The notes: a model not told the origin generated them from the letters alone. Shown: positions 8,002-17,599, counted from the stretch's first letter. The stretch is 64,000 nt of DNA from Lelliottia wanjuensis (GCF_030238365.1 NZ_JASSOT010000079.1:1-64000); one strand, 5' to 3'. A program made the numbers and translations.

Positions 8002-8619
8002 TTACTGACCATCATTTGCATCATCATTATTTACTTTCTTCTCTTCTTTCTTTTTAACAGTAACTGTTGGTTTTTGAACTTTTACAGGCTCAGGAAGTTC
8101 TGCATCGATCGAACTAATAGCAGGTACTTTCTCATTGAGTGGGATCTCCCAACATGAAACCTGCGCTCCCTCGAGGAAACCTGTGAATGTTACACGATCC
8201 ACATATTTGAATTCGTCAACTTCGATAGCAAAAAACCATATAATGGCTGCAGCATCACCAACTTCTTCAAATAAAAAACTGGTTTGGCTCAGGGCTTCAA
8301 AACATGGAATCAGTCGACGTTCTTCAGGACTACCTGGTTTTCCCCTATAAAGACGGACTGGTACTGATTTAATTGAAAATGTAAATTTTCCATCTTTTTT
8401 CACAATACCAAGCCAGGGCCATTCTTCTGAATTCAGGGCTGCGCGTGCAATCCGGGTTCTGCAGCATTCATATGCACGCATACCCGTTGCGCGTGCTGAG
8501 TCGCCCAGGTCATCATCATGCCGGTCAACCACATCATCTCTAACATCGCGGATGAGTGAAGCCAGTTGCTGTAGACGTTCTTGTGTCAGTTCAGGGTTTA
8601 GTTCCCATGGTTGTTTCAT
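8002..8619 (-). CDS. 205-aa partner of the XRE-ImmA protein, unknown function
   Basis: First gene of a two-gene leftward operon. 205 residues, soluble, with an acidic N-terminal helix, a central mixed region with several tryptophans and an unusual low-complexity C-tail (alternating K/E/V/D, about 175-205). No domain recognised. Three-base spacing to the XRE-ImmA gene suggests a linked pair such as a toxin or effector with its regulator. Which member would be toxic cannot be told from sequence. Confidence 0.7.
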   Translation of the reverse strand: MKQPWELNPELTQERLQQLASLIRDVRDDVVDRHDDDLGDSARATGMRAYECCRTRIARAALNSEEWPWLGIVKKDGKFTFSIKSVPVRLYRGKPGSPEERRLIPCFEALSQTSFLFEEVGDAAAIIWFFAIEVDEFKYVDRVTFTGFLEGAQVSCWEIPLNEKVPAISSIDAELPEPVKVQKPTVTVKKKEEKKVNNDDANDGQ

Positions 8620-9065
8620 TATTAAAGGTAATCCTTGTAGCGTAGAGCTGGTGTAGACCCTGATCGGGTTTAGGTGAAATACCTTTCAATAATTACGCGT
8701 TTTATGAAATTTGTCAAGTGACCGTGAAAAAGTCACCACCTGAGCACAATGTCAATACCCAAACCAATGCATTGATTTAATTGAATAACCCCTAATCCCA
8801 TTTCAGAGAATCAGCAAAATCAGCCAGAAACTGAACGTTGTCTCGCAGGCCGATTTGATAAGGGTGACTGAACTTTTTAGAAACTCAAGAGCATCAAAGC
8901 TTGCTAAATAGCCACATCTAATACTGCTTCACCTGCCATCTTTTCTCCGGAATAACATGTCTGGTCATTACCTCTTCAAATCCGGTGACGGTTTACAGCC
9001 AGGATAAAGCAGGTAAACTAAAGGTGTTCATATTGTCTACTACGATTCGATTTACCTGAGAACCT
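8620..9065. other. Intergenic region between two divergent defence-like units
   Basis: 446 bases with no credible gene. It should carry the leftward promoter of the 205-aa/XRE-ImmA operon (AT-rich 8680-8710) and the rightward promoter of the DprA-like operon. I see no strong repeat or hairpin. Confidence 0.5.
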
Positions 9066-9959
9066 ATGTCACAACTTGATTTCGGCAGCCAGAACCCTTT
9101 TGAACGTGCGATTTCCCCTTTTAAGGAAATGGCGGCGTACGAAGCACTGTGGACCGAAAAAGGGGCAACGTTCAAAACCATCGCCGATAAGTTTCGTCAG
9201 GCTCCCGAAGGCGCAGTTCCCTCTGATTTGGTCTCCAGCAGCATGATTGCTGACTTCAAGACCAGATTGAAGGAAATCATGTCCCGCTATGATGTCGAGA
9301 ATATTGGTATCCGGGTTCATGGCGCAGGTGAATATCCTGAAAAACTGAGAGATGCCCGTCACCCGATTGAAGTACTCTACTATCAGGGGTGGTGGGATCT
9401 GGTAAACACTCGCTCAGTCGCGGTAGTCGGCTCCAGAAAGGTTTCAGAAGAAGGCGCTCGCCGCACTCGCAGGCTGGTGAAGTGCCTGGTGGAAAATGGT
9501 TTTACTATCGTATCCGGGCTTGCCGAGGGAGTTGATACCAATGCCCACCAGACCGCCCTGGCGCTCGGCGGCAACACGATAGCGGTTATTGGCACACCGC
9601 TTTCTCACAACTACCCGAAGCAGAATAGCGAACTACAGCGTAAAATTCGTGATAACTATCTGCTTATCAGCCAGGTACCGTTTCAGCGCTATTTGGACCA
9701 GGATTTTCGCAGCAACCGGATTTTCTTCCCTGAGCGAAATATCACCATGTCTGCCCTGACAGAAGCGACGATTATCATCGAAGCATCAGAAACATCAGGG
9801 ACACTGACCCAGGCCCGTGCAGCACTGGCCCAGGGCCGTAAGCTGTTCATCCTCGAATCCTGTTTCCAAAATCCGTCTATTACGTGGCCCGCGAAGTTTG
9901 AAGCCCAGGGAGCGATACGGGTGAAAGATTACGAAGACATCAGGAAAAATCTTGGATGA
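9066..9959 (+). CDS. DprA/Smf-like Rossmann protein (ShosA-like)
   Basis: 297 residues. The DprA Rossmann core is evident: AVVGSRKVSEEG (119-130), IVSGLAEGVDTNAHQ (148-162), TIAVIGTPL (171-179), FFPERNITMSAL (220-231) and SGTLTQARAALAQGR (244-258). Chromosomal DprA loads RecA on incoming single-stranded DNA, but this copy stands beside a phosphoribosyltransferase-like gene. That pairing is known in the ShosTA antiphage toxin-antitoxin system, where the DprA-like protein is the antitoxin. Its stop overlaps the next ATG (ATGA), so the pair is translationally coupled. The assignment to ShosTA is by family and order, not by search. Confidence 0.85.
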   Translation: MSQLDFGSQNPFERAISPFKEMAAYEALWTEKGATFKTIADKFRQAPEGAVPSDLVSSSMIADFKTRLKEIMSRYDVENIGIRVHGAGEYPEKLRDARHPIEVLYYQGWWDLVNTRSVAVVGSRKVSEEGARRTRRLVKCLVENGFTIVSGLAEGVDTNAHQTALALGGNTIAVIGTPLSHNYPKQNSELQRKIRDNYLLISQVPFQRYLDQDFRSNRIFFPERNITMSALTEATIIIEASETSGTLTQARAALAQGRKLFILESCFQNPSITWPAKFEAQGAIRVKDYEDIRKNLG

Positions 9960-10606
9960 CATTTCGGCTGACGAAGATTGATGAACTGATCCGTGAGCAG
10001 CATTATTATCTGGATGCTGATGATCCATGCTATTTTTTCGGTGAGTACACAGCCAGGCAACGTGCCGCCTACAGCGAAACCAATCAGCTGATAATGAACC
10101 TCAAGAAAGGGAATGAACGTCGGGGATTACAGGATTATCGCTATAAAGGGCTCGCAATTGATAACGTGGCACGAATACTCGTCAAAACCATCAGTAACAT
10201 AGCCGATCTTACATTCATCCCGGTCCCCCCCTCTAAGTGCAGAACTGATGCTGCCTATGATGACCGAATGACCGCCATTCTTCGAACAGCTAAGACTATG
10301 AACCCCGCACTAGACTTCAGGGAACTGGTGCTACAGAACCACTCAACTATTGCTTCTCATGCATCAACATCAAATCGCCCAGACCCCGATGAAATTATGG
10401 CAAATTATCGCCTTGATGCAGCTTTACTTGCAGGAACCCGGAGGAATATCGTCATTTTCGATGATGTTCTTACTGCAGGTAGCCATTTTAAAGCAATGAA
10501 GCAATTTCTGCGCCAACACTTACCTGAAGCAAGCATTCTTGGACTTTTCGTCGCTCGTACTGCTCGTGAAGCTGATATGGCAAGCCTCTTTGATCTGGAA
10601 GACTAG
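9956..10606 (+). CDS. Phosphoribosyltransferase-like protein (ShosT-like toxin candidate)
   Basis: 216 residues. The type I PRTase PRPP-binding loop is visible as VIFDDVLTAGS (166-176), preceded by the strand FIPVPPSKCR (87-96). The ComF-like family lies near competence genes in some bacteria, but here the gene is coupled to a DprA-like gene. In ShosTA the PRTase-domain protein is the toxin. The sequence supports the domain; toxicity is inference. It starts inside the DprA stop and is followed after 31 bases by a third gene on the same strand. Confidence 0.8.
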   Translation: MTFRLTKIDELIREQHYYLDADDPCYFFGEYTARQRAAYSETNQLIMNLKKGNERRGLQDYRYKGLAIDNVARILVKTISNIADLTFIPVPPSKCRTDAAYDDRMTAILRTAKTMNPALDFRELVLQNHSTIASHASTSNRPDPDEIMANYRLDAALLAGTRRNIVIFDDVLTAGSHFKAMKQFLRQHLPEASILGLFVARTAREADMASLFDLED

Positions 10607-10637
10607 AGACATTATTCCTTTTGAAACGTCACCACTT

Positions 10638-11261
10638 ATGAACCGTATTCACCCGCCACTTTCACCTGAACAAACCGTTAGCGATCTCGCTCACTTTGCC
10701 TGGTGCGCACTGGTCGCTTTAAAGCTCGCCCAGCAAGATGGTCAGGCGATGTCACCAATGATGGCCCATACGTTCCTGGTTCGCTGGCTAGCTGTCGCCC
10801 AAAAACAGCGCCGCTTTCCGCGCTCAATTGCTCTGGATATCGACAGTTTACTAAAACTTGGACGTCAAAAGGGCCCCACCACTGGGCTACAACAACGCCT
10901 GGAGTATTTGCTTGAATCCTGTTCATCTCCGGTTTCGTACCAGTCCGATTTGTTCCGTTTGACGTACGCCATTGAAGCGCTTAAAGCACAGGGCTGGGTT
11001 AACGCAGCGGTGGCCGATCACGAATGGGATATTCCGGCGCTACTTGCGGAGTACGGTGACATTTCCGCACTGTTGGTCAGAAAATCCGATTTAGTGCGTC
11101 ACTTTAACGATGAAGGCCAACTCACCGGGCGCGTGGAATTTCTGTTGAAAGGTCAGCCACAGGTCGTACTTGACGCTTTCAATGCTCGGAGCCTTCTTTG
11201 TACCGTACCAGAATCACCGTATGGCTGGAGTGTCGTAATATTGAAGCCTGACCAGAGATAA
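10638..11261 (+). CDS. Unknown protein, third gene of the DprA/PRTase operon
   Basis: 207 residues from the MNRIHPPLSP methionine; the frame is open further upstream but overlaps the PRTase gene in a non-protein-like stretch. Mostly helical and soluble, with no recognised motif. There is no strong ribosome site, so expression may depend on reading through from the PRTase. It lies on the same strand, 31 bases downstream, and ends in a perfect palindrome. It may be an accessory component of the defence-like unit or an unrelated passenger. Confidence 0.65.
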   Translation: MNRIHPPLSPEQTVSDLAHFAWCALVALKLAQQDGQAMSPMMAHTFLVRWLAVAQKQRRFPRSIALDIDSLLKLGRQKGPTTGLQQRLEYLLESCSSPVSYQSDLFRLTYAIEALKAQGWVNAAVADHEWDIPALLAEYGDISALLVRKSDLVRHFNDEGQLTGRVEFLLKGQPQVVLDAFNARSLLCTVPESPYGWSVVILKPDQR

Positions 11262-11272
11262 GTTATCTCTGG
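11252..11272. repeat. Perfect 21-bp palindrome at the operon end
   Basis: CCAGAGATAA (11252-11261), one G, then TTATCTCTGG (11263-11272). It includes the stop codon of the preceding gene. There is no T-run, so it is not a classical terminator; it could be a transcript-end hairpin or a protein site. Confidence 0.55.
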
Positions 11273-11393
11273 CCGATCAGTGCCTTCCGAGAAACCAGCC
11301 CGCCCAGTATAGCAACCTGAAATCAGCACTGTGATTTCTGGCTACAACTATTCAGGAGAAATTCCCGTCTAACTGGCTGGTTATGATATCACA

Positions 11394-12251
11394 CTACTGT
11401 CGGTAAGCCTTTCTGTACTGAAAGGGAGACTTCCCGATTTGCTTACGAAAACGGGTGATAAACCAGGCATACCCCGAAAAACCCACCTTTTCAGCTATTT
11501 CCCTGACGCTAAGTTGCGTATGGATCAGAAGTTCACAGGCCTGTCGCAAACGCCGCATGACCAGGTATTCCTGCAACGTCCCGCCCGTTTCATCATGAAA
11601 GCGGCGACAGGTATGACCCGGTGAACACCCCGCGACTGTGGCAATCTCATCAAGTGAACAACTTTCGTGGTAGTGTTCGTCAATCCAGCGGGTCAGACGA
11701 GTAGAGAAGGTCTTCTGTCCGGACTCCGTTTCAGCCTGCGGTAGCAGACTCAGTAACTGCATCACCAGAAATACGCTGTCGCTGATTGAAAATAAACCAT
11801 CCTCCATCTGCTTTTCAAAACGAATCAGCAGCAGTTCCAGAAAATCCAGGATCTCACTGGTATCAAACACCCGCGCATGTTCGCCCCGCTCACACAACTG
11901 ACGCAGCAGTGCCTGTTGCCGTGGGAAATCACGGAGATAATGTATAGCCGTCAGCGCGTTGAAATGAAGAGTCGTGCGGTGGTAGCAATTACGAGCGCTC
12001 TGCTCAACAAATACCTTGTGTAGCTTCCCTGGGGGGAAAATAAATAGCCGCCCAGGACGGATGGTATACTGCCGGTGGTCCACCAGCACGATCCCCACTC
12101 CTCTGGAGACGCTCAGTATCTCCACGCACTGATGCCAGTGATAATAATTTGCCGGAACATCTTCCTGCATTCGGTGGAAATAAATGGCATTTTCATTCAG
12201 AGCAATGCGTTCCAGATAACCCGCGTAGCCCTCCAGTTCGTTTTTTACCAT
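11394..12251 (-). CDS. AraC-family transcriptional regulator of the glycan-use locus
   Basis: 285 residues from the ATG at 12251 (a GTG three codons earlier is possible). The N-terminal cupin-like sensor has the pattern YTIRPGRLFIFPPGKLHKV. The C-terminal 100 residues hold two helix-turn-helix units, including SLDEIATVAGCSPGHTCRRF and VREIAEKVGFSGYAWFITRF. It is transcribed away from the GH154-like/transporter/GH88 operon, so it most likely activates that operon on sensing a breakdown product of the glycan. The ligand is unknown. Confidence 0.9.
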   Translation of the reverse strand: MVKNELEGYAGYLERIALNENAIYFHRMQEDVPANYYHWHQCVEILSVSRGVGIVLVDHRQYTIRPGRLFIFPPGKLHKVFVEQSARNCYHRTTLHFNALTAIHYLRDFPRQQALLRQLCERGEHARVFDTSEILDFLELLLIRFEKQMEDGLFSISDSVFLVMQLLSLLPQAETESGQKTFSTRLTRWIDEHYHESCSLDEIATVAGCSPGHTCRRFHDETGGTLQEYLVMRRLRQACELLIHTQLSVREIAEKVGFSGYAWFITRFRKQIGKSPFQYRKAYRQ

Positions 12252-12432
12252 AGCCAGCACCCACGTTAATAAAATTAAACTTCTGTCAATATCATGAAGT
12301 TTTTGGGCTTTTTACCAGAAAAACTCAACATTTTTTCTCTTCGCTGTTTAAAAACCAGACAGAAATCACAATTAAAACCCTGTTTTAGTTTTTTACTGTG
12401 CGCTATTCCAGTCCGAAAAATGGAGAGTGAAT

Positions 12433-14217
12433 ATGTTGCACAGCAAGCAGAATTATTGTCAGTCAGCGTTGCGCTGGATAACGGATGCCACCCGGCATTT
12501 CTCACCGGGGTGTACCCGCATCAGAATGGGCGAGACCGCTGCCCAGTACCCGGCAGACATTGCAGAAATGGAAGGGTTCTCCCGCTTATTGTGGGGCCTG
12601 TTTCCGCTGGTCAGCGGCGGTACTGAAACACCTCTGTGGCAACAATTCCTGACGGGGATCCGCAACGGAACCGATCCTGAGCATACCGAATACTGGGGAA
12701 TGCTCACCGACAACGATCAGCGCTGTGTGGAAATGGCTGTTTATGGGCTGGGGCTGATACTGCCGGAGTCTCCTCTGTGGTCATCATTAACCACAACGGA
12801 ACAAAATAACCTGGCAACGTGGTTACGGCAGAGCGCTGAGATCCGTATTCCCGACAATAACTGGCATTTTTTCCCGGTACTTATCCAGACCGGACTCAAA
12901 TGTGTGGGCCAGGATTACGATATGAAGGTCATCGAGAATCACCTGGACGCCATTGAACCTTTTTATCTGGGAAACGGATGGTACTCCGACGGGGAAAGCA
13001 AACCGCGTGACTATTACATTTCCAGCGCCTTCCACTTCTACGGCCTGCTTTACAGCCATGTGATGCAGGATGTTGATCCTGAGCGGTGCATGCGTTACCG
13101 CCAGCGTGCCAGACGTTTTGCTCAGGATTACATCTACTGGTTCACCGCTGACGGGGCCGCTATCCCGTTCGGACGCAGTCTGACTTATCGCTTTATTCAG
13201 GGCGCATTCTGGAGCGCCGTCGCTTATACCGGGCTGGATGTGTTCACGCCGGGGATAGTCAAAGGGCTGGTGCTCCGACATCTCGACTGGTGGACACAGC
13301 AACCATTTACCGACCAGAGCGGTCTTTTCTCTGTGGGGTACACGTACCCTAACCTGATTATGGCCGAGGATTATAACAGCCCTGGCTCACCCTACTGGGC
13401 GCTGAAAACACTGCTGATACTGGCACTGGATGAGACATCATCATTCTGGCAGACCGAATGTGAACCACTACCGGCGCTGGAGCCCGTTCGTGCCATTCCC
13501 GAAGCCGGTCAGTTCGTGATCCATGATACAGACCAGAAGCATGCCTGGATGCTGATGTCAGGTCAGTTTGACAGAAATGACTTTGTTAATTTCGGCCCTA
13601 AATACAGCAAATTTGCCTATTCCAGCCATTTCGGCTTCACCCTTGAGCGGGGAAGTTATGGCCTGAATCAGGTTGCCTGTGACTCAATGCTGATGCTCAG
13701 TACCGGAGATGGCTATTTTCGTGGTCGCCGTGAGTGCCGGAACGTGGTGATGACCGATGAATGGCAGCGCAGTGAATGGTTTCCCTGGCCAGATGTGGAA
13801 GTCATGACCTGGTTGCTGCCGTTCCACTGGGGGCATATCCGTATTCACCGGATTTCCACGCCCCGATTCCTGACAGCGGCGGAAGGCGGATTTGCAGTAA
13901 ATCAGCACAATCTGAGCCATGCGGATAATCAGGCACATTGTCTCACCCTTCACACAGATTCTGATTGCAGTTACATCGGCGATTTGCTTCATCACCGCGT
14001 GCCACAGACGGTGATCACGCCGCCTAACAGCAATATTCTGTTTGCTCCCCCCGCCATGATCCCCTGCCTTTATGGCGAGTTGTACGCAGGAACCCGCTGG
14101 CTGGCCTGTGTGGTATCCGCTTCCCCGGAGGCGCAGATAACAGTGCCAAAGGACATGGCTTTCGATCATATACACCAGCGGCTCACGCTGTCTGGCCGCA
14201 CCCTTTCCATTAAATAA
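12433..14217 (+). CDS. DUF2264 (GH154-like) glycoside hydrolase
   Basis: 594 residues. ATG at 12433 is preceded by GGAGAG at proper distance. The sequence has the helical (alpha/alpha)6-type body of DUF2264 proteins, with recurrent aromatic motifs such as DNNWHFFPVLIQTGL and GNGWYSDG, and a beta-rich C-terminal domain. Some DUF2264 (GH154) enzymes remove glucuronate from plant or microbial glycans. There is no signal peptide, so it acts in the cytoplasm on imported oligosaccharides. First gene of a five-gene operon with an uptake permease, GH88 enzyme, porin and secreted beta-helix protein. Confidence 0.8.
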   Translation: MLHSKQNYCQSALRWITDATRHFSPGCTRIRMGETAAQYPADIAEMEGFSRLLWGLFPLVSGGTETPLWQQFLTGIRNGTDPEHTEYWGMLTDNDQRCVEMAVYGLGLILPESPLWSSLTTTEQNNLATWLRQSAEIRIPDNNWHFFPVLIQTGLKCVGQDYDMKVIENHLDAIEPFYLGNGWYSDGESKPRDYYISSAFHFYGLLYSHVMQDVDPERCMRYRQRARRFAQDYIYWFTADGAAIPFGRSLTYRFIQGAFWSAVAYTGLDVFTPGIVKGLVLRHLDWWTQQPFTDQSGLFSVGYTYPNLIMAEDYNSPGSPYWALKTLLILALDETSSFWQTECEPLPALEPVRAIPEAGQFVIHDTDQKHAWMLMSGQFDRNDFVNFGPKYSKFAYSSHFGFTLERGSYGLNQVACDSMLMLSTGDGYFRGRRECRNVVMTDEWQRSEWFPWPDVEVMTWLLPFHWGHIRIHRISTPRFLTAAEGGFAVNQHNLSHADNQAHCLTLHTDSDCSYIGDLLHHRVPQTVITPPNSNILFAPPAMIPCLYGELYAGTRWLACVVSASPEAQITVPKDMAFDHIHQRLTLSGRTLSIK

Positions 14218-14251
14218 CCATTCATCACCGTGACTTTTTGTGGAGCACATT

Positions 14252-15514
14252 ATGTCTGAACCCCTACAATCCACACGCTCAGCGTATATAAAACTCAGTC
14301 TGTTCGTTTTTTTATTTACTTTCACCTGGTCTGCCGGTTTCGGTATGTATGCTATCTGGCTGGGTGATAAAGCCGGTCTGAGTGCCATTGATATTGGCAC
14401 TGTTTTTGCCGTTAACGGCGTGTTTGCCGTCCTGATTAAACCCATTTATGGCTACATCATGGACAAAACTGGCATGAAAAAACATTTACTCTATTTTGTC
14501 TGCCTGATTTCCGCCCTAATGGCTCCGTTTTATCTCTGGTGTTATTTACCCTTACTGCAAAGCCACTTTCTGGCGGGCATGATAGCTGGCGCATTATTTT
14601 TCAGTCTTGGCTGGTACGCGGGCGTGGCTGCCGAAGAGTCTTATGTCGACCGGTTCAGTCGCCTGTATAACATGGAGTTCGGGCGCATCAGAATGTGGGC
14701 GGCACTGGGATGGGCCGTTGCCGCGTCGTTTTCCGGTTATGTTTATAATATTTCCCCGGTGATTAACTTCACCATCAGCAGTATTACTGCCCTGCTCATG
14801 CTTATTGTCCTGCTGTCACTGAAAGTTAATCACTTCGGGCAGGAGGAAAATAACGTTATATCAAAAGAGAAAATTGTTATTGCGGATGTATTTCATCTGC
14901 TCGGTAACCGAAAATTCTGGATGTTCGCGCTTTATATTGCTGGTGTCGCCTGGATGATGTTTATTGCTGAACAGCAGTTCTCCCGTTATTTCGTGACCTT
15001 CTTCGACACCAAAGAACAGGGTAATACCATGTTTGGTTATATGAGCACCGCACAGTCGAGTGCCGAGTTCTTCGGCATGATGCTGGTCCCGGCGCTGATA
15101 AACCGTATCGGAGCCAAACAGGGGATGCTGCTCACGGGGCTGATTATCAGTCTGCGCCTTATCATCTCGGGCATGACAACTGATCCGGTCATTATCTGTC
15201 TGGTAAAACCCCTGTACGGTATTGAAATCGCGCTAATCCTGGTCTCTGTCTTCAAGTACATCGCCGAGCATTTCGACAAACGCATCAATGCCACCATGTA
15301 TCTGCTGGGCTATCAGGCCATGATTTATGTTGGCTCTATCGTGGTGGCCCCGCCTGCGGGTTATGCCTACGACACCATCGGTTTTGAACACACCTATCTG
15401 ATTATGGGCACCATCGCCCTGCTGTTTACGATTGTGTCAGCCTTCACGCTTTCGGACTGCCACAGTCATAAAAAAATCACATCCGTCGCCCCTACGGGCC
15501 AGGCATTAAATTAA
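14252..15514 (+). CDS. MFS oligosaccharide:H+ symporter, LacY/RafB-like
   Basis: 420 residues from the ATG at 14252 (GTGGAG upstream). Twelve hydrophobic segments are apparent, with LacY-family features such as FSLGWYAGVAAEESYVDR in the fourth to fifth helix region and IRMWAALGWAVAAS after it. It should import the oligosaccharide delivered through the KdgM-type porin into the cytoplasm for the GH88 and GH154-like enzymes. Its position 34 bases after the hydrolase gene and 19 before GH88 supports one operon. Substrate inferred to be a uronic-acid-containing oligosaccharide. Confidence 0.88.
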   Translation: MSEPLQSTRSAYIKLSLFVFLFTFTWSAGFGMYAIWLGDKAGLSAIDIGTVFAVNGVFAVLIKPIYGYIMDKTGMKKHLLYFVCLISALMAPFYLWCYLPLLQSHFLAGMIAGALFFSLGWYAGVAAEESYVDRFSRLYNMEFGRIRMWAALGWAVAASFSGYVYNISPVINFTISSITALLMLIVLLSLKVNHFGQEENNVISKEKIVIADVFHLLGNRKFWMFALYIAGVAWMMFIAEQQFSRYFVTFFDTKEQGNTMFGYMSTAQSSAEFFGMMLVPALINRIGAKQGMLLTGLIISLRLIISGMTTDPVIICLVKPLYGIEIALILVSVFKYIAEHFDKRINATMYLLGYQAMIYVGSIVVAPPAGYAYDTIGFEHTYLIMGTIALLFTIVSAFTLSDCHSHKKITSVAPTGQALN

Positions 15515-15533
15515 GAAACGATACGAGAACACT

Positions 15534-16724
15534 ATGTTACAGGATATTCATAAAGAAACGATTTCCCCGGTAAAACTGGCTCCTGGTGAGCGTGATGTCA
15601 TCGTGGGGAAAATTAAGCAGGTCATGCCGGACATTTTACAGGCCGTTGACCGTAATATGGCCTGCTGGCAGGCACGATTCCCGGATGCCGCCTGCCAGAA
15701 TGGTCTCTACCCGGTTATCGATAATATCGAATGGACCACCAGCTTCTGGAGCGGACAGCTCTGGCTGGCGTGGGAGTGGAGCGGTGATGAAAAATACCGG
15801 GCTCTGGCTGAAAAACACGTTCAGTCTTTCGGCGAACGCATCATTCACCGGGATCACACCAGTCATCATGACCTCGGTTTTCTTTACAGCCTGTCCTGCC
15901 TGAGCGCCAGCACGCTCACGGATAATGCGCGGGCACGCTATATCGCCCTGCTGGCAGCCGATGCACTGATGGAGCGTTATCATCCTCGCTGCGGCATTAT
16001 TCAGGCGTGGGGTGAGCTGGATAATCCGGAACAACAGGGCCGAATGATCATCGACTGTAATATGAATCTGCCGCTGTTGTATCAGGCCAGCCGGATCAGC
16101 GGAGATGAACGTTATGCTCAGGCCGCCACCACGCATATCACACAAGCCAGTCGCTATATTGTGCGCCCGGACAGTTCGACCTGGCACACATACTACATGG
16201 ACGTGCAGACCGGAGAGCCCCGCTACGGTAATACGCATCAGGGTTATGCTGACGATTCCTGCTGGGCACGCGGTCAGGCGTGGGGGGTCTATGGTTTTTT
16301 GCTGAATTATCGCTATACCCGGAATGAAGATTTACTGGTGCTCAGCCAGAAGCTGGCTAATTACTTCATTAATCGTCTGCCGGATGACCTGGTGTGTTAC
16401 TGGGATCTGGCACTGACCGACCCGACAAGCTGTCGGGACAGCTCTTCCACGGCCATCACCGCCTGTGGGCTACTGGAGATGGTGACACACCTGCCACTTT
16501 CTCATCCGGATCGTGAAAGTTACGAAGCCATTGCCTTACGCATGGTCGGAAATATGATTGATGATTATTTCAATCGGGAACATATTCCCGGTGCTGGATT
16601 ACTGAAACATTCTGTTTATCATTTTAACGGCAATATCGGTGTGGATGAATGCTGTTCATGGGGGGATTATTTCTTTATGGAAAGTATCACCCGCATTATT
16701 AAAAACTGGAAATCATACTGGTAA
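15534..16724 (+). CDS. Unsaturated glucuronyl hydrolase, GH88
   Basis: 396 residues. GH88 enzymes hydrate the 4,5-double bond left by a polysaccharide lyase and release a keto-uronate. Both key aspartates are visible: D113 in HHDLGFLYSLS and D174 in MIIDCNMNLPLLY. Further family motifs are WTTSFWSGQLWLAWE (67-81) and GYADDSCWARGQAWG. No signal peptide, so cytoplasmic. A GH88 requires a lyase upstream in the pathway, which points to the secreted beta-helix protein of the same operon. Strong assignment. Confidence 0.93.
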   Translation: MLQDIHKETISPVKLAPGERDVIVGKIKQVMPDILQAVDRNMACWQARFPDAACQNGLYPVIDNIEWTTSFWSGQLWLAWEWSGDEKYRALAEKHVQSFGERIIHRDHTSHHDLGFLYSLSCLSASTLTDNARARYIALLAADALMERYHPRCGIIQAWGELDNPEQQGRMIIDCNMNLPLLYQASRISGDERYAQAATTHITQASRYIVRPDSSTWHTYYMDVQTGEPRYGNTHQGYADDSCWARGQAWGVYGFLLNYRYTRNEDLLVLSQKLANYFINRLPDDLVCYWDLALTDPTSCRDSSSTAITACGLLEMVTHLPLSHPDRESYEAIALRMVGNMIDDYFNREHIPGAGLLKHSVYHFNGNIGVDECCSWGDYFFMESITRIIKNWKSYW

Positions 16725-16756
16725 TTTAATTTCAATATAAAAGTTAACGTTTATAC

Positions 16757-16779
16757 CTCCCTGCCATTTCGACAGGGAG
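16757..16779 (+). repeat. Intergenic hairpin between GH88 and porin genes
   Basis: CTCCCTG (16757-16763) pairs with CAGGGAG (16773-16779). No T-run follows. It could stabilise or separate the cytoplasmic-enzyme and envelope-protein parts of the operon transcript. Confidence 0.5.
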
Positions 16780-16813
16780 TGCATGTCTCTGTGTCTTATG
16801 GAAGGAATAAAAA

Positions 16814-17599
16814 ATGAAACTCAAAAGCAATGTTATTATGCTGTCTGCTTTACTTTGTGGCGTATCAACATATAGTCATGCAGATACCACCGTGACAACA
16901 GTGGGCCAGTCAGTGAAATATACGCCCTTCACAACGATCTATTTTGCGCCCCGGACACAATATCGCACCGCCAGCGAAGGTTTTCTTCAGAGACTGATGC
17001 TCACCGGTGTGGTTCAGGATCCGGACAGCATACTGAAGAATATGTACTGGAGTTTTGAAACGGATGCTGACCTCGGAAAGCACATGGATCAGTGGAAAGA
17101 CAGCTATCAGGAAGTGGAGCTGAATAAGCCGTTTCCACTTGGTCATAGTCAGTTTTATCTTGAACCCGGCACAGTATTTCACTGGGAATCCGCAGGCTCG
17201 CGTATCGACCCTTATATCGGAATAGGTTATCACTTCGACCCAACGTTCACGACCGTTCTGCGTTACCGTTATAACCATCAGAATCACGACTCCCGGACCC
17301 TGAATGGTGACCAGGATGATTCGTCAGAGCATCGCGTGGATTTGTACATCACTAAATATTTCACGCCTGATTTTTACGTTCAATATAATCCGACCTATTA
17401 CAGTAAGGTGCACGGTGACGAATTTAATTATGCAAATGGCAAAAACCATACCCTCCAGCATAATTTCGTGTTTAATTTCCATGCCACCCCTCGTTTTTAT
17501 CCTTTCTTCGAACTGGGCTACCTGGATGAATACCAGGAGGGCAATGACACGAAAGATGAATATCAAATTCGTGTCGGTTTTAAATACAATTTAAATTAA
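16814..17599 (+). CDS. KdgM-family oligogalacturonate-type outer membrane porin
   Basis: 261 residues with a signal peptide (cleavage after HA at residues 22-23, before DTTV). The mature protein alternates polar and aromatic residues in short strands, ends in FKYNLN, and carries strands such as RVDLYITKYFTPDFYVQYNP, fitting the 12-stranded KdgM/NanC porins for acidic oligosaccharides. Ribosome site GGAAGG. It would pass lyase products across the outer membrane to the LacY-like permease. Confidence 0.88.
   Translation: MKLKSNVIMLSALLCGVSTYSHADTTVTTVGQSVKYTPFTTIYFAPRTQYRTASEGFLQRLMLTGVVQDPDSILKNMYWSFETDADLGKHMDQWKDSYQEVELNKPFPLGHSQFYLEPGTVFHWESAGSRIDPYIGIGYHFDPTFTTVLRYRYNHQNHDSRTLNGDQDDSSEHRVDLYITKYFTPDFYVQYNPTYYSKVHGDEFNYANGKNHTLQHNFVFNFHATPRFYPFFELGYLDEYQEGNDTKDEYQIRVGFKYNLN

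Noticed and set aside
9066..9959. DprA-like gene as the housekeeping dprA/smf
   Set aside because: Its coupled PRTase neighbour and lack of the usual chromosomal context (smg, topA-like or def-fmt genes) fit a defence or toxin-antitoxin role better.
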